From contig BRXU01000013.1 in the NCBI GenBank assembly GCA_030267565.1, positions 1,962,001 to 2,026,000 on the forward strand: a stretch of DNA of 64,000 nt. The letters are read 5' to 3'. The notes below the pieces were generated by a model. It made no database searches. It had not been told where the DNA came from and worked only from the letters and a program-made list of their open reading frames with translations. The first letter of the stretch is position 1; the number at the start of each line of letters is the position of its first letter. The translations under genes were made by a program, and so were the position numbers. Of this stretch, positions 35,563 through 57,300 are shown piece by piece. Origin of the DNA: Pleodorina starrii (lineage: Eukaryota; Chlorophyta; Chlorophyceae; Chlamydomonadales; Volvocaceae).

Positions 35563-36704
35563 GGCCCAGCAGGCACTTTATGCCGCCAGATGACGAAACT
35601 GTCACGAAGAATAATTATCGTTGGATTTCATGGACAAGATCCTCTGCAGAGATCTCAAGTCAGCTGCGGGCGGGGGAGCAGTGCCCAAAAGCGTTGACTG
35701 TCAGATTGACGACCGTGAACTTCGCCGTCGTTATTAAATGGGCAAATGCATTTACCCCATTCACAAGATCAATCCATTCAGGTCAATCTTGTTGAGGAAA
35801 GCCTAGGTTACCTGTTTCGCTGGTATCCGTTGACGAGGCTGTAGCTTGCTGCATACTTGTCTGAACGCTAGTGCCAGTACCACGGCGCGTCAATAATATC
35901 TACAAGTCATGTCAACGTGTTTATGTCTGGGCTTTCAGTTGCCTCAAGACATCTTGGCTTCCGAAGGGTGCGGCTGGGGCAACGAAAATCCGGCTCCGGT
36001 ACCATGAAGTTAGACCCTCCCGGAATTGCCTCTTGGCAGCTTAAACACTGCCACGATTCAACACACGTGCATTAATTTATCATTTATCATATTGAGCCCA
36101 TCCTATGGTTACGGTTCCAGCAAGGCAACGAGTCCGACCAACCAACCCAAACGGAACTCGCTAGTCGACCCTGGGCATCGTCCTGAGGCGTCCTGCCGCC
36201 CCTGTGTCCTAACTCGTGCGACATGCGATAATTCAAATGTCCTGATATCGGAGTTGTGCTGTTGTAGTTATGGAGGCCAGGGTGCGCATGTCCTGCGGGT
36301 ATTCGAAGCGCTGTTTGGAACGCCAAGGAGCATCGTCCGTTTTACCAGTTGAATAACGTAAATAAGCCTTCGGTCAAAGTCCGGAATGGACGCCACAGCC
36401 GCAACCTGCTCGGCTGGTAGGCAACCTTGTGACGTGACAGTTTTGGATAGGTATCCAGAAGGACGGCCACCGCGCGCAACTGATGCCAACTTTTTTCCCC
36501 CAACCGAGCAGCACCCTGCGCCAGAAGCTATACCGAGATCGCTGCATGGCACCTCCACCTGCCAACTTCTTCCAACACAGCTCGTCCACTTGGTTTTAGG
36601 CATTAGGCATTACATGTGTACGAGCCAAAATGGCTGGTAACATGCGTCCCCCCACAACGGTTATCCGTCAAGGGGCGCACTTTAAGACAACATAAGCCGT
36701 ATGG
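35563..36704. other. Upstream region of the giant gene, no gene seen
   Basis: GC content falls here relative to the coding flanks. No splice-consistent coding chain was found. It should contain the promoter of the minus-strand gene starting at 35562. Confidence 0.4.
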
Positions 36705-37169
36705 TTAGCTACCAAGCAGCTCGGTACGCGCTTTCTGAATCTGGGATAAGAGACTGCCCAGTTTCGCCGGGTCAAAGGTCCCCATCACATCCACCATGCT
36801 GCTACCCATAGGGAAGCCTATTGCCTCTCGTAATGGCGTATAGCCCGGACATTCCATCAATACGTGCAACTCGTCTTCTACCGACCCGTCGTGGCACACC
36901 CGACATATCCTCTCCACGCGCGGTTTCCGACCCGGTCCCCGTGCAAACCTTGACACATCCAAGTCCCAACGTCCCAGCCGAAAACGCATCAGGGCCGTGT
37001 GGTGCTTTCTCGGCATACACACCCTCAAGTGATCCAATGTTCGCTTGTGGTCCGAGTACGAATATGCCACACCCATCCATTTCAGGTACCGACACGCGGT
37101 AACCCCGGGTGCTCCCCGTCCCACGCCCCCTTCCTCATACTCTGGAAAAACAGCTCGTCCACTTGGTTT
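36577..37169. repeat. 20-bp direct repeat bracketing the LINE fragment
   Basis: The same 20-bp sequence (ACAGCTCGTCCACTTGGTTT) occurs at 36577-36596 and 37150-37169. On the minus strand both copies can encode QVDEL, so they may be shared element sequence rather than a target-site duplication. Confidence 0.7.
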
Positions 37170-37187
37170 GCAAGCCCATTCGTACAC
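36705..37187 (-). mobile_element. LINE-type non-LTR retrotransposon fragment (C-terminus of the reverse transcriptase ORF)
   Basis: The minus-strand reading frame encodes the zinc-knuckle tail found after the reverse transcriptase of many LINEs: RICRVCHDGSVEDELHVLMECPGY-like spacing C-x2-C-x8-H-x4-C, preceded by HHTALMRFRLGRWDL. No reverse transcriptase core or endonuclease is present, and a competing frame (VDELFFQSMRKG) opens at the 5' side, suggesting a frameshift. It is a decayed, 5'-truncated copy. Confidence 0.7.
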
Positions 37188-38894
37188 GGAGAAAGCCGCC
37201 GGCGGTGGGGCTGCCGTGCAACCGTTACTGCTGGCCCCTCGGGGTCATGGGGTTGTGCACTGAAATCACCACTTTTCGCCCATCGCGGTGTTTAGAGAAG
37301 CCCGGTGTCGCGTTGTGCATTGGCGCCTCTCCACCAGCCACCAGCCTCCTACAAGACCAGCGGCGATGAGCGTGTTTGGTATTGAGGGCATGAGACTACC
37401 CACATCATCTTCCACACCACCTTCAGACGATACTCACTGCCTGTGCGCGATAATGGACCCTTTCGTGGCCCACCCAAGAATCAGTGGCACACTCGCTGCC
37501 TCGGCGTCGTGAGGGTCGTTTGCGGAGTGCCGGCTCAGAATGCGCGCGGTGCTTCTCGCCCGGTGCTCCTCGCTGCCACATCCTGACTGTCTGTCGGCCA
37601 TTGATACAGGTCGCACATTCCCTAAGAGCACTGCTTCGGATCTGGAGGCTTGAATCTGAAGGCTGGAATCTGGAGGCAAACGGCCCTTTTTGCACATCCA
37701 AACCTGGCTGTCAGCTGCACGCTTTCCGACTGCTGGCCGACTGATCCACGCCGGCGTGAACCTCAGGCCTCGAGGAACGCCGAGCGGCCTCGCCGCAGAA
37801 GCTGCCGCTGAGGCCACCAGAACGACGCACGCCACAACACGCCGCCGCCGCCGCCTCTGGGGATCGACGGTGTGGCTTGTGGGTATGAAGCGGCCGGGAG
37901 AGGTTCTGTGCACCGCACGGCCAACCCCACGCAGCGCTGCCGCACCCCTCCGCATCCGTGCCGCTGCACGCCGACGCAGCGCCGACAAGCGCACAATTTA
38001 GGGTACCGTACTCTTGACGCAACACGACGTGACGAGGGCGAACGTCGCCCTGTTAACGAGGCAGCTCAAGGCTAGCACTCCGTTCGAGGACCTTCATGGC
38101 GAGGGTTCCGTCACGTGGTGGTGGTGCAAGGTGGTAAGCCAACCCAGTCCCAACGCACGACACCAACCACCACCGCCGCCGCAAAAAGACTGAAACGCCC
38201 CCATGCCCACGCCATGCCCACTGAGCAAGGCGTGGCGCGCTGACCACCCGAGTCGTGTCTGCCCTGCAATGTGGGGCCGGCGTCGGGCCAGCCCCGACTT
38301 CAAGACGCGTTTTACGACACCCCCTCCATCAGCAGCTCCCAGCCTACCTACCTACCTACCTACCTAACCGCTCCGAAACCCACCTCGCGCGTTGTCCGCC
38401 TGCTCCCTCAGGGGCACATGCAGCGGCCGCACCGCTCCGCACCCTGGCCGGGAGCGCTCGCGCCGCAAGGTTACCGGTAAACCCAACTCGACGCCCGTCG
38501 CCGCGCCCCGTCTCTCCCACTCCTTTAGATTTTCAGCACCCAAGGCGGGTGCATAACTTCCCTACGAGCCCATCCATCCAAGAGCTGGCTCCAGAACGTC
38601 GAAACGCCTTTGCCTTATAACAAGCACCGACCATACCAGGGGCAAGTACGACGGACAGCGAGACGCCGTTGCCCCGCCCCAAACGCTACCTCCCAAGCTC
38701 CATTCACCCACCCACCGGGCAACCGCCAGCCTAAGCCCCCCTCTGGATGGAACGGAAACTACGAACAGCGAAAGTGCAACTCGCTGCCAGCCATCCAACC
38801 ACCGCCTCTCTGCTGCTGCCTCCTCGCCGCCCGCCCGCCGAAACGCCACCCCCCCCGGCAAACACACGCGCACCCCCCTTCCCTTGCGCCCGCG
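37188..38894. other. Intergenic region, no convincing gene
   Basis: Only short inconsistent frames are present. It holds short GGAATCTGGAGG-like repeats near 37630-37680 and a (CCTA)n run at 38343-38366. Confidence 0.4.
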
Positions 38895-38899
38895 TTACA
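38895..38899 (-). terminator. Candidate TGTAA polyadenylation signal of HisRS
   Basis: TTACA on the plus strand is about 320 nt downstream of the HisRS stop codon at 39218. Confidence 0.4.
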
Positions 38900-38967
38900 A
38901 ACAAAATACCCCGCCGGGAAACCACGCAAGACACATGCTAGCAACTTTGCGAGTGCAATCAGCTCGC

Positions 38968-38971
<4 letters not shown>

Positions 38972-39000
<29 letters not shown>

Positions 39001-39003
39001 CAG
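38972..39003. repeat. (CAG)n run in the HisRS 3' flank
   Basis: About ten CAG triplets lie between the HisRS stop codon and its candidate poly(A) signal. Confidence 0.85.
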
Positions 39004-39217
39004 ACCCCCTCCAAAAAAGCGCTCACCGAAAATGGCGGCCCTCCCCCTCCCCCCCTCTAAAACACACGTCCGCACACCAAAGCGACGACCCGACGTCGCC
39101 TCCTGCGTTGGCCGCAGCGCACGTGGGCCGCCTCCCACCACGATCCCCCGCCTCCCCCCCCACACACACGCCAGGTTGGGTGCTCCTGCAGCACTCGCCC
39201 CACCGCCCACCGCCGCC

Positions 39218-48061
<8,844 letters not shown>

Positions 48062-48390
48062 TCTGCCGGTAGCAGAAGCCGTGTGCAGGCTAATTGCGTT
48101 CAAATAAGTAAGGGGCAAGATATGGGTTGGCTTTGCGCTAGTTGCTAGCGCGGTATCGGGTGGCCAGTCGCGGGCAGGTGGTGACGGCGCAGGCAGAGGG
48201 TACGCCAAAAATAAGCTGTATAACGTCCTGTGTACAGCTTGCGGACGTGTCTTCCTCACTATATTGACGATCGCCTGCATGGGATTTGTCGCGCCAATTT
48301 GCCGTCGCCGTGTTGCATAAAGTGCTTCCGAACACTGCCTGTCGTGAATTTTCCGAAACAAGCAACCCAGCTACCCAACGCTGCAAGACC
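48062..48390. promoter_or_regulatory. Bidirectional upstream region of HisRS (-) and the thioredoxin-aminotransferase gene (+)
   Basis: The start codons diverge 329 bp apart, the tightest pair in the window. The plus-strand frame of the right-hand gene stays open upstream of its ATG at 48391, so that N-terminus could be longer only with a non-ATG start. Confidence 0.5.
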
Positions 48391-51300
48391 ATGCAAGCAA
48401 CCTCAACAGACTCCAACGTATCATATTATCAAGGCGTCAAAGGACGCCTGCTACGCGTCTCCTTTCTTATTCTCGCTCTCGCAATCGCGTTGGCACTTTC
48501 AGTACACGACCCAGGCACTCCAGGTAGTCGCGCTTATTTCGGACAGCAGCTATACAAGGGCGCCATGAGGGTGTTGCGGACGGCGGTGCCATCGCGGTAC
48601 CACCACCCGCCCACTAGCGTTGTAACTCCAAGGCCGGCGCCGGGTCCTACACACCCTCCAGTTGCGCCAGCGACTTGCACATCTCATGGCGACACCTGCA
48701 GCATGGCCGGGCCCGGCTTTGCTGGCCAAAGCCTGGCGTCGCCTTTCGGGCAGCAGCGAGGACCTGCGCCCAGCGCTGCCGCTCCGGAGGTTTCCACAAC
48801 TGCAACAACCGGCGTGGACCGACGCTGGTGGAACCAGGAGAAGGACCTTTGGGTGGAGGTGCACAGCGAGGAGGATTTCCAACGCGAAGTGAGTTACGCG
48901 CGAACTTACGTTCCGCACCGGCCCTTCCTTTAGCCGGACAGCATCATCCTTTATCAATAACGAACGGGTTGGCAATATGATATTGCTGTACGCATGAGTT
49001 AGGGCCGCACGCCGCCCTGACCCTCACACCGTGTCCGACTTCTCGCGGGTCCGCTCTGTGTCCGCGCAGGTCAGCAGCGGTGACAAGCTGGTGGCGGTCG
49101 ACTTCTTCGCGACATGGTACGTCAATTTGTTTTCGTTTGCAGCCGGCTGGTGGTGGCTGTAAGTTCGAAAGCGAACGCACGCTAGGCTATGTGGTCCGTC
49201 CCGCTTCTCTTCGCGGCCAGGTCGACTGGCTGCGCAGCAGCCTGCACAGCACCTCCCACCCCCTCCCCTCCGTAAAGGGCCCGTATGCGCCCTTGTTCTC
49301 AGTTTCGAAAGCGCCTCGACCCATATGGCTTTGAAAGCGCCTCGAGCCACATGGCGGTGTTCTGCCTGAAAGGCGCCACGACCCATTTTGTGCCGATCGG
49401 CGTCTGCACGAGGGCCCCTTGCCTTTCCACGAGCAACACGGTCTGCATCCCGCACAGTCCGGCTAACGGAACGCGTCCTCCTCTTCGCTGTATCCTCCGC
49501 CACCGGCGCTTCGCGGCGGTATTCCGTTGGCGCGTCGTGACGCGGGACAAACCGCGGCCAGCGCCCCCCCGCCCTCCCTGCAGCGGCAGCAGCAGACACG
49601 ACCCACGCGCGCCCGCACCAGCACGCCCGCTCTCTTGCCCGCACCGCCAACCTGACTCATCCACACCCCTGTCGCGCGTGCTAAAAAAACCCTGTACGAC
49701 AGGTGCCATGGCTGCGAGAAGTCCTACCCGGAGATCTGCCGTGTGATTCGCGATCCGGAGCTCCGAAAGAAGTACAAGTTCGTCAAGGTGAGCCGCCTTC
49801 TTGATCCGAGGGCCCGCGCACCACCACCGCCACCACCACCACCACCACCCCGGTGGCAATAAAACCGATACCAACCCAGTGGTGGTGGTGGCGGTGGTGG
49901 TGGGCAGGCACAGCACATCACGTAACCGGGCAACGGGCCCCACCATTTCAAGTAATCAGCTTATCCGTGTTTAATAGGCTAGCTTCGCATCGCAGGGCTG
50001 CACCTCCCGAGTCAGCCGCCGCTGCAGCTCGTGTTTCGTCGCGTTGCCCCTTGGCTGCTGCGTTGCGTTTCCCGTGCTGGGTTGGCGGTTGGCCTTGCCA
50101 AACATGGTTCTTAGCACCGTCCTGTTACCCAGCCCGCTCATCTCCCCCCCGCCCGACCCCCGGTCCCAGGCCTGCGTGGACGAGCTCAAGACGCTCGCCA
50201 AGAACGAGGGCGTCACCGCCCTGCCGCGCATGCTCGTGTACAAGCCGGGGTACGGCGTGCTGGTCTCCATCGACGTGCCCTTCTCAAAGGTACAACTAGC
50301 GGCCGGGGAAGGGGGCATCGGAGCACGCTGTGCTGCCGGGGAGGCTGTGCATTTGGCTGGCGGCTGGCCGACCCAGCGCCTGCCTGGGGGCGTGATTCTT
50401 AAGCTGCCCTGCCCTCCCTTGTCGGAAAGGCCCGGGTGCCCTTGCTCAGTTTCCTCGCTGCCGGTTGTTGTGGCGCTGCCGGTTGTTGTGGCGTTCAGGA
50501 TGCCAATTTGTCCCCAGCTTAATGCATCGACGCAGCGCGCAAAGCACCGCGACGACGATGCAGCAGCAGCAGCAGCCGGATTCCCTGATGGGATCACCGA
50601 TGCGATCATGTAATGGCTTTGCGTCAAAGTAGAGCCCCGCCCCCGCCCCGCACCTCGATGCGCCGCAGGTCCGCTTCCTCAAATCCAACCTCAACGTCAT
50701 CGCGGGCAACCCCGGCATGTCCTTCGTCCTGGATCCCAACGGGTGCGTCCGAACGGGTGCAGCTGCGATGCATGGGGGCGGCTGCGCGGGCCTGGGGGCA
50801 TCCGGATTGGGTGGCACAGCTGAGGCCTCCGCATCACCTCTTTGGCTGGGGCTAAACACCACCACTACGATTCAGAGCTCTCACCCGTGCATTTGCGTTG
50901 CGTTCGTTGCCCCGCGGCCCGCCTGCTTCTCAAGAGCCCAGGGCACGCTTGGTCGCGCTGCTACGGGTTCTGCCTTACGCCTCCGCTGGTCACCAGCCCG
51001 CTTCCCTTCTGGCCACCTCCGCTTGCCGCCTGCCTGCCTGCGGTTGCAACACTCCTTCCACCACCACCACCACCACCATGTCCTGGCCCACCACTACCAC
51101 CACCATGTCCTGGCCCACCACTACCACCACCATGTCCTGGCCCACCACTACCACCACCATGTCCTGGCCCACCACTACCACCACCATGTCCTGGCCCACC
51201 ACTACCACCACCATGTCCTGGCCCACCACTACCACCACCATGTCCTGGCCCACCACCATGTCCTGGCCCATCACCATGTCCTGGCCCATCACCATGTCCT

Positions 51301-54300
51301 GGCCCATCACCATGTCCTGGCCCATCACCATGTCCTGGCCCACCACCATGTCCTGGCCCATCACCATGTCCTGGCCCATCACCATGTCCTGGCCCACCAC
51401 CATGTCCTGGCCCACCACCATGTCCTGGCCCACCACCATGTCCTGGCCCACCACTACCACCACCATGTCCTGGCCCATCACCATGTCCTGGCCCATCACC
51501 ATGTCCTGGCCCACCACCATGTCCTGGCCCACCACCATGTCCTGGCCCACCACTACCACCACCATGTCCTGGCCCACCACCATGTCCTGGCCCATCACCA
51601 TGTCCTGGCCCACCACTACCACCACCATGTCCTGGCCCACCACCATGTCCTGGCCCATCACCATGTCCTGGCCCATCACCATGTCCTGGCCCATCACCAT
51701 GTCCTGGCCCATCACCATGTCCTGGCCCATCACCATGTCCTGGCCCACCACCATGTCCTGGCCCATCACCATGTCCTGGCCCATCACCATGTCCTGGCCC
51801 ATCACCATGTCCTGGCCCATCACCATGTCCTGGCCCATCACCATGTCCTGGCCCACCACCATGTCCTGGCCCACCACCATGTCCTGGCCCACCACCATGT
51901 CCTGGCCCACCACTACCACCACCATGTCCTGGCCCACCACCATGTCCTGGCCCACCACCATGTCCTGGCCCACCACCATGTCCTGGCCCATCACCATGTC
52001 CTGGCCCACCACCATGTCCTGGCCCATCACCATGTCCTGGCCCACCACCATGTCCTGGCCCATCACCATGTCCTGGCCCACCACCATGTCCTGGCCCATC
52101 ACCATGTCCTGGCCCATCACCATGTCCTGGCCCATCACCATGTCCTGGCCCATCACCATGTCCTGGCTGACCATCGCTTCCCTTCGTTTGCTGTTAATAT
52201 TGACGGCCCCCGTCTCTCCTCGCCCAATCAGGTTCGTGGCGGCCAACGGCACACTGCCCTCGCGTGAGGACGCGGCAGCCAAGGCGGCTGCCAAGGCGCG
52301 CGAGGCGGAGAAGTTGCAGTCGGGCCACTCGGGCCTCTTCGAACATCTCCGCAACATCGCCAACGGCACGGCGACCCCCGCCGCCGCCCCACGGGTCGGC
52401 GCCAGCGGCAACGGCGTCGGGAAGGCCGCCGCCGCCGCCGCTCCGGCTGCCGCTGCCGCCGTAGGCAGCACCAGCGGCGGCAAGGGCGAGTCATCGCTGG
52501 TGGGCCCGGCGTCGGCGGGGGCGGCGGTGTGCAAGGCGCCCCCGGGGGCGGACCCTGCCGCGTACGAGGCGGCGAGGCGGGGGTTCCTGGCGGCCCACTC
52601 TGCGGAGTACGGCTACGGGGGCATCATCGACACGCTGTACCCCAAGGAGGTGAGCGGCGAGGGGGGCCAGGCGGGGATCCGGGGGAGGGGGAGGGACAGG
52701 GCAGGGGGGAGAGAAGCGGGAGGAGCTGCAGCTCTCTCGGCCCGGAGGCCTCACGGGGGGTCTTGTGCCGTTCGTCGGAAGGCCCGCTCCGGACGCGACG
52801 CCGTTACCAATGCCCATCCGTTTGGTTCGGGTCCATCATCCTTGCACCTGACCCCACCCGCCGCACACGCCACTTACGCCCTCCCACACACACACACACT
52901 CACGCGCCGGCCCTTTCCCTCCCTTTCTCTTGATCTCTTCCCTTGATCCCTTCCCTCGACCCCTTCTTCTTGATTCCTTTCCCTCGATCCCGCCCCGCCC
53001 CGCCCCGCTCCGCAGGTGGGCTGCCGCATGGCTCCCAACGAGCACTACCTGGACTACACCGGTTCGTCCGTGTACTGCCAGACGCAGCTGGATGACGTGT
53101 TTTCGGAGCTGCGGCAGTGCATGTTTGGCAACCCGCACTCGGCCAACCCCTCCTCCTCCTTCACCAGCGACCGCATCGAGGAGGTGCGCGACATGGTGCT
53201 CAAGTACTTCAACGCAAGCCCGGCGGACTATCAGGTAATGGGGGACTGGGGCTACGGCCGGGGCCAGGGGTGCCAGGGAACTCGTCCGTACCGTATGGGA
53301 AGAGGCTAAGGAACCCGGGTCCCGGGATGCGGTGTGTCTCGCTTACCACAGTTTACCGAAGACTGCGGTAAAAGCGCATTGACTTCGATGGGAGGAGGAG
53401 CTTTGCGTTTCGATTGCGGGTGCTGGGTTACGGGTGTCGTGTGTATGCTGGGGCAAGCGCCGCGGCGGGCGTTGACGCGTCATGCTTTGGCAACACGGCC
53501 CATTTCCGTTCGTTGCATTGCATACGAGGGGTGGCGGGTCGCGATGCTGGGTCCGGTGGGTCGCTGGTTTGGGGGTCCCGCTCTCTTAATGTGAGATGCA
53601 TGCGTTGTGTGTACCGGCGGCGGTTGTAACGAACGCGGTTTCGGCGCCGCCAACCGCTTACTGCTGTCAACTACCCCACCAGGTGGTGTTCACCAAGTCG
53701 GCCACTGACGCGCTCAAGCTGGTGGGAGAGACCTTCCCCTGGTCCGAGGGCAGCATGTTCAGGTGGGTGGGTGGATGGGTGGATGTGGGAATGGGCTGGG
53801 GGTGGATAGGGCGGGCTCGGGGTTTGGGGGGGGTGCTGATGGGTGTAGGGAGTGATGAGGCAGGACGAGGCGGGCGGCGTCCAAGGCGGGGTCGCACGGC
53901 CGTTGCCTCTCAAGCCGGCAGCCAGCAGCCGAGCTTGCGAAGATGCGAGGAGGGCTGGACGTGTGTGTGCTTAAAATTGGAAGGTCTAGGAACCTCGGCC
54001 TGAGCCTCAGATCTGTGTGCACCACACCCGCCGCTCCACCTCGCGGGTTCAACTATGTTTTTTCTTTGTCTCCCCCTCTCAGGTACCTGCGCGAGAACCA
54101 CAACAGTGTGCTGGGCATCCGCGAGTACGCGCTGCAGGCCGGAGGCACATTCCAGGTGGGTCCGGACTCGGCTGGGAGGGCGGGCGGGGGAAGGGGTCGG
54201 GGTTGGACCAGAAGTCTTGACGGGGGGGGGGGTATCCACGTATAGGCCGGAGCCCGTGAACGGTGGGGGGGGGGCCTGGTAACGGGGCCGGAGCTCAGGC

Positions 54301-57300
54301 CTCGAGCTGCGGCATCGCAGGATGCAGGCGCCAGGGAGCCGCTGGGACGTTCGGTGGGTACGGCAGCCCCAGACGTTTTCAACAGCTGGGCTTGGCGCGG
54401 CCGTAGCTGGCGTGAGCCTGAGCTGTATCTCAAAAAACACAACAACCATCACAACAACAACTTTGCTTGCCCGCCCTTGACTCGATTCCGCTTCCCCCGT
54501 TCTCGCGCCTCGCCTTCACTCTCAGGCCGTGAACGAAAGCTTCGTGGACCGGTGGGCCATGCGCGGCGACTCGGCGGGCGACCACTCGCCGCCCAACACG
54601 CGCTTCCCCGCGCCCACCTACAGCCTCTTCGCCTTCCCCGCCGAAGACAACTTTGCGGGTGAGGCCCAACGGCCCGAATGACCAACCGGCCGGTTGCCCT
54701 TGCCACTCGGAATTCTCGCTGCTCTGCTCGGTGCAACACCTTCCCATGCCGCCTCTCCCAAGCCGCGCCGCGCCGCTGAGCCGCGCTTCCCTTCCCTCCA
54801 ACTGCCGCATTGCGCCTTCCTTCCATCGTTGCGGCTTCACACACCGTATTCCTTCCTTTCCATCGTCTCCCCGGCGTTTTGGAGCTGCCCGCCTCGCCTG
54901 CCCGCCTGCCTGCCTGCTCTTCGACGTGTGCTCCGCACCGCACCTGCACCTGCCCCTGCCTCGCCCGCGAACCGGCCGGTACCCCCTGTCACGCGCCCCG
55001 TCCCGTCCAGGCGTCAAGTACCCTCTGAACTGGGTCAAGGGCGTGCAGTCGCGCTCCACCGACAGCCACCGCTGGCTCGTCATGGTGGACGCCGCGGCCT
55101 ACGTGCCCACGCAGCCGCTTGACCTCAGCGAGGTGCCCGTGGACTTTGTGGACATGTCCTTCTACAAGTGAGGGCGGGGTATAAAGAGAATTCGCAGCGG
55201 AGAAGGAGACGGCGGGGGGGGTGCGGGGGGCTGCGGGTTACGGGTTACGGGTGCGGTCTGCCTGCAGATGCGGCAGTGTGCCTCTGCAGGGGGTGCAGAG
55301 CGGAGAACGGGCAGGCGGGGGCCGGTGCGCGCCGGCTGGGCGGGGTTGGGGCCATCGCAGCCGCGGCTGGTCGCAGCTTTTAGCCAACTCCGGATGCGAA
55401 GTAGCGGCTGCCGTTGAACCTTGGCCTCGTTCTTTAGCACCCTAGTTTTTTTTGTATTTTCTGGCAAACCCTCCCGCCCGCCGTGTGTGTACCGCAGGAT
55501 GTTCGGGTACCCCACCGGCCTGGGCGCCCTCATCATCAAGACCAATCTGGTGCCGCTCCTCCACAAGGTGAAGAGACCGAGGAGTGGGTTTCGGGACCCT
55601 GCTCAGTGTGTGCTGCTGCCCTCTCCTCGCTTGTGCTGCTGCTGCGTGTTCGCCCCAGTGGGCCGATACGTCCGGGCGCGTCTTGCTTGCGCTGCCGCGC
55701 TTCCAGAAACGCCACAGGGACTCTCACAAGCTCTGTGCACTCCCCGGGCTCGCCGATCTTTGCACACGCACCCACCCACCTCCCCCCATCTTCCCCCGTC
55801 GAGCCGCAGGTGTTCTGGGGCGGCGGCACCGTGGCTCTCGCCACCTCGGAGGACAACTTCCACGTGCTCAAGTGCCGCCCCTCGGACCGGCTGGAGGACG
55901 GAACGGTGAGAGGCGCTGCCGGGCTCGGGGTTGCCTTTCCAGGCCGCCAGAGGAAAGAGGAAAAGAAAAGACACGCCACAGGCCCCCAAACGGCGTGGTG
56001 CGGCGTCCGGAGACTCATGTTTTTGCTGGTGGCAGGAACGCACGCACGTGTGCGTCACTGCGCGGCGCTTGCGTAACTGCGCCGGGCCTACTGCGCGGCG
56101 CATGCACTGGTGAATACTATTATAGCATAGAAGCCTGGTAAAGCTGTAAGAAGCTGTCTCGCATGCACCGTGTGCCCCTTCACCTCTTGGCATCACCATC
56201 CTTGCCCACCCATACGTCCATCCAGGATCCGGCCCGTCCGCCCGTCTCTCCCTCTCTTTTGTGCGCAGGTTGCCTTCCTGGACGTGATCGCGGTCAAGCA
56301 CGGGTTGCAGATGATTCAGAAGCTGGGCGGCATCCAGAAGGTGCAGGCGCACGTGGCGTGTCTCACCGAGTGGCTCTACACCCGCCTGGCCTCTCTGCGC
56401 CACTCCAACGGCGCTCCCATGCTGGCCATCTTTGGCAAGCACAACATGCCCAACCACCGCCAGGTGAGAGGCTAAGAGCTGGACGGCGGCGTTGCCTGGA
56501 ACGCAGCGGATGACGCGGAGGCGTGAATGGCGCGGGAATGGGTGGTCTGGCCGGCAGCAGCGCGCTGGGACGGAGCGCATAGTCCCTAGGGAGTCGGGAC
56601 CAAGCCATGTTGTGGCTTTCGCGTGGCGGCCTTGCCACCGGCAGCTGTCGCGTCGATCTGAAGTTACGAGCCCGTCCAAACAGCCGCCTGCCTGCCTTCC
56701 CCCGTCCTTCATATAAACGAGAGCGGGGCGCAAGCGTGGGGCTGAACCCAAACGAACTGAACTGACGCGTGACGCCGAATCTGCCTCCCTCACCCTCGCC
56801 CTCACCCTCACCCCCGGTGCGGTATCTCCTTTTTTACCCTCACCCTCACCCCCGCGTGTGCAGGTCCAGGGCGGCATCGTCAACTTTGAGCTCCTCAAAC
56901 CCGACGGCTCCATCTTCTCCTACAAGACCGTTGAGCGGGAGGCCGCTGGCGCAGGCTTCCACGTGAGTCCTGCCCTGTCCTGAGTTGCCCCCCGGCCCGC
57001 CCGGCCTGCCGCTCGGTGTGTTGCGTCGTCGTCGTCGTTGTTTCGTCGTTGGGTGCTGGGTCCACAGATGCTGCGTCGCCCCGCCGTGCCCCTCCCTGAA
57101 CTCCTCTCCCGACAACCGCGTCGGCCCTTCACCTAACCTAACCTGTGCTCTGCTCGCCTCTCTGGCCCTCCCACTCGCCCTTTCGCCCCATCGCAGCTGC
57201 GCACCGGCGCCGAGTGCAACCCGGGCGCCTGCTACAACTACCTCGGGGTGCAGGAGAGCGAGGTGGAGTCGCTGGCGGGCAAGAAGGAGGGCTGCGAGGA

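Noticed and set aside
50717..52946. Long plus-strand reading frames rich in MSWPIT, PCPGPP or HHHVLA as stand-alone proteins
   Set aside because: They are translations of the 18/27-bp minisatellite, open in every frame because the unit is a multiple of three. The surrounding exons splice cleanly around them.
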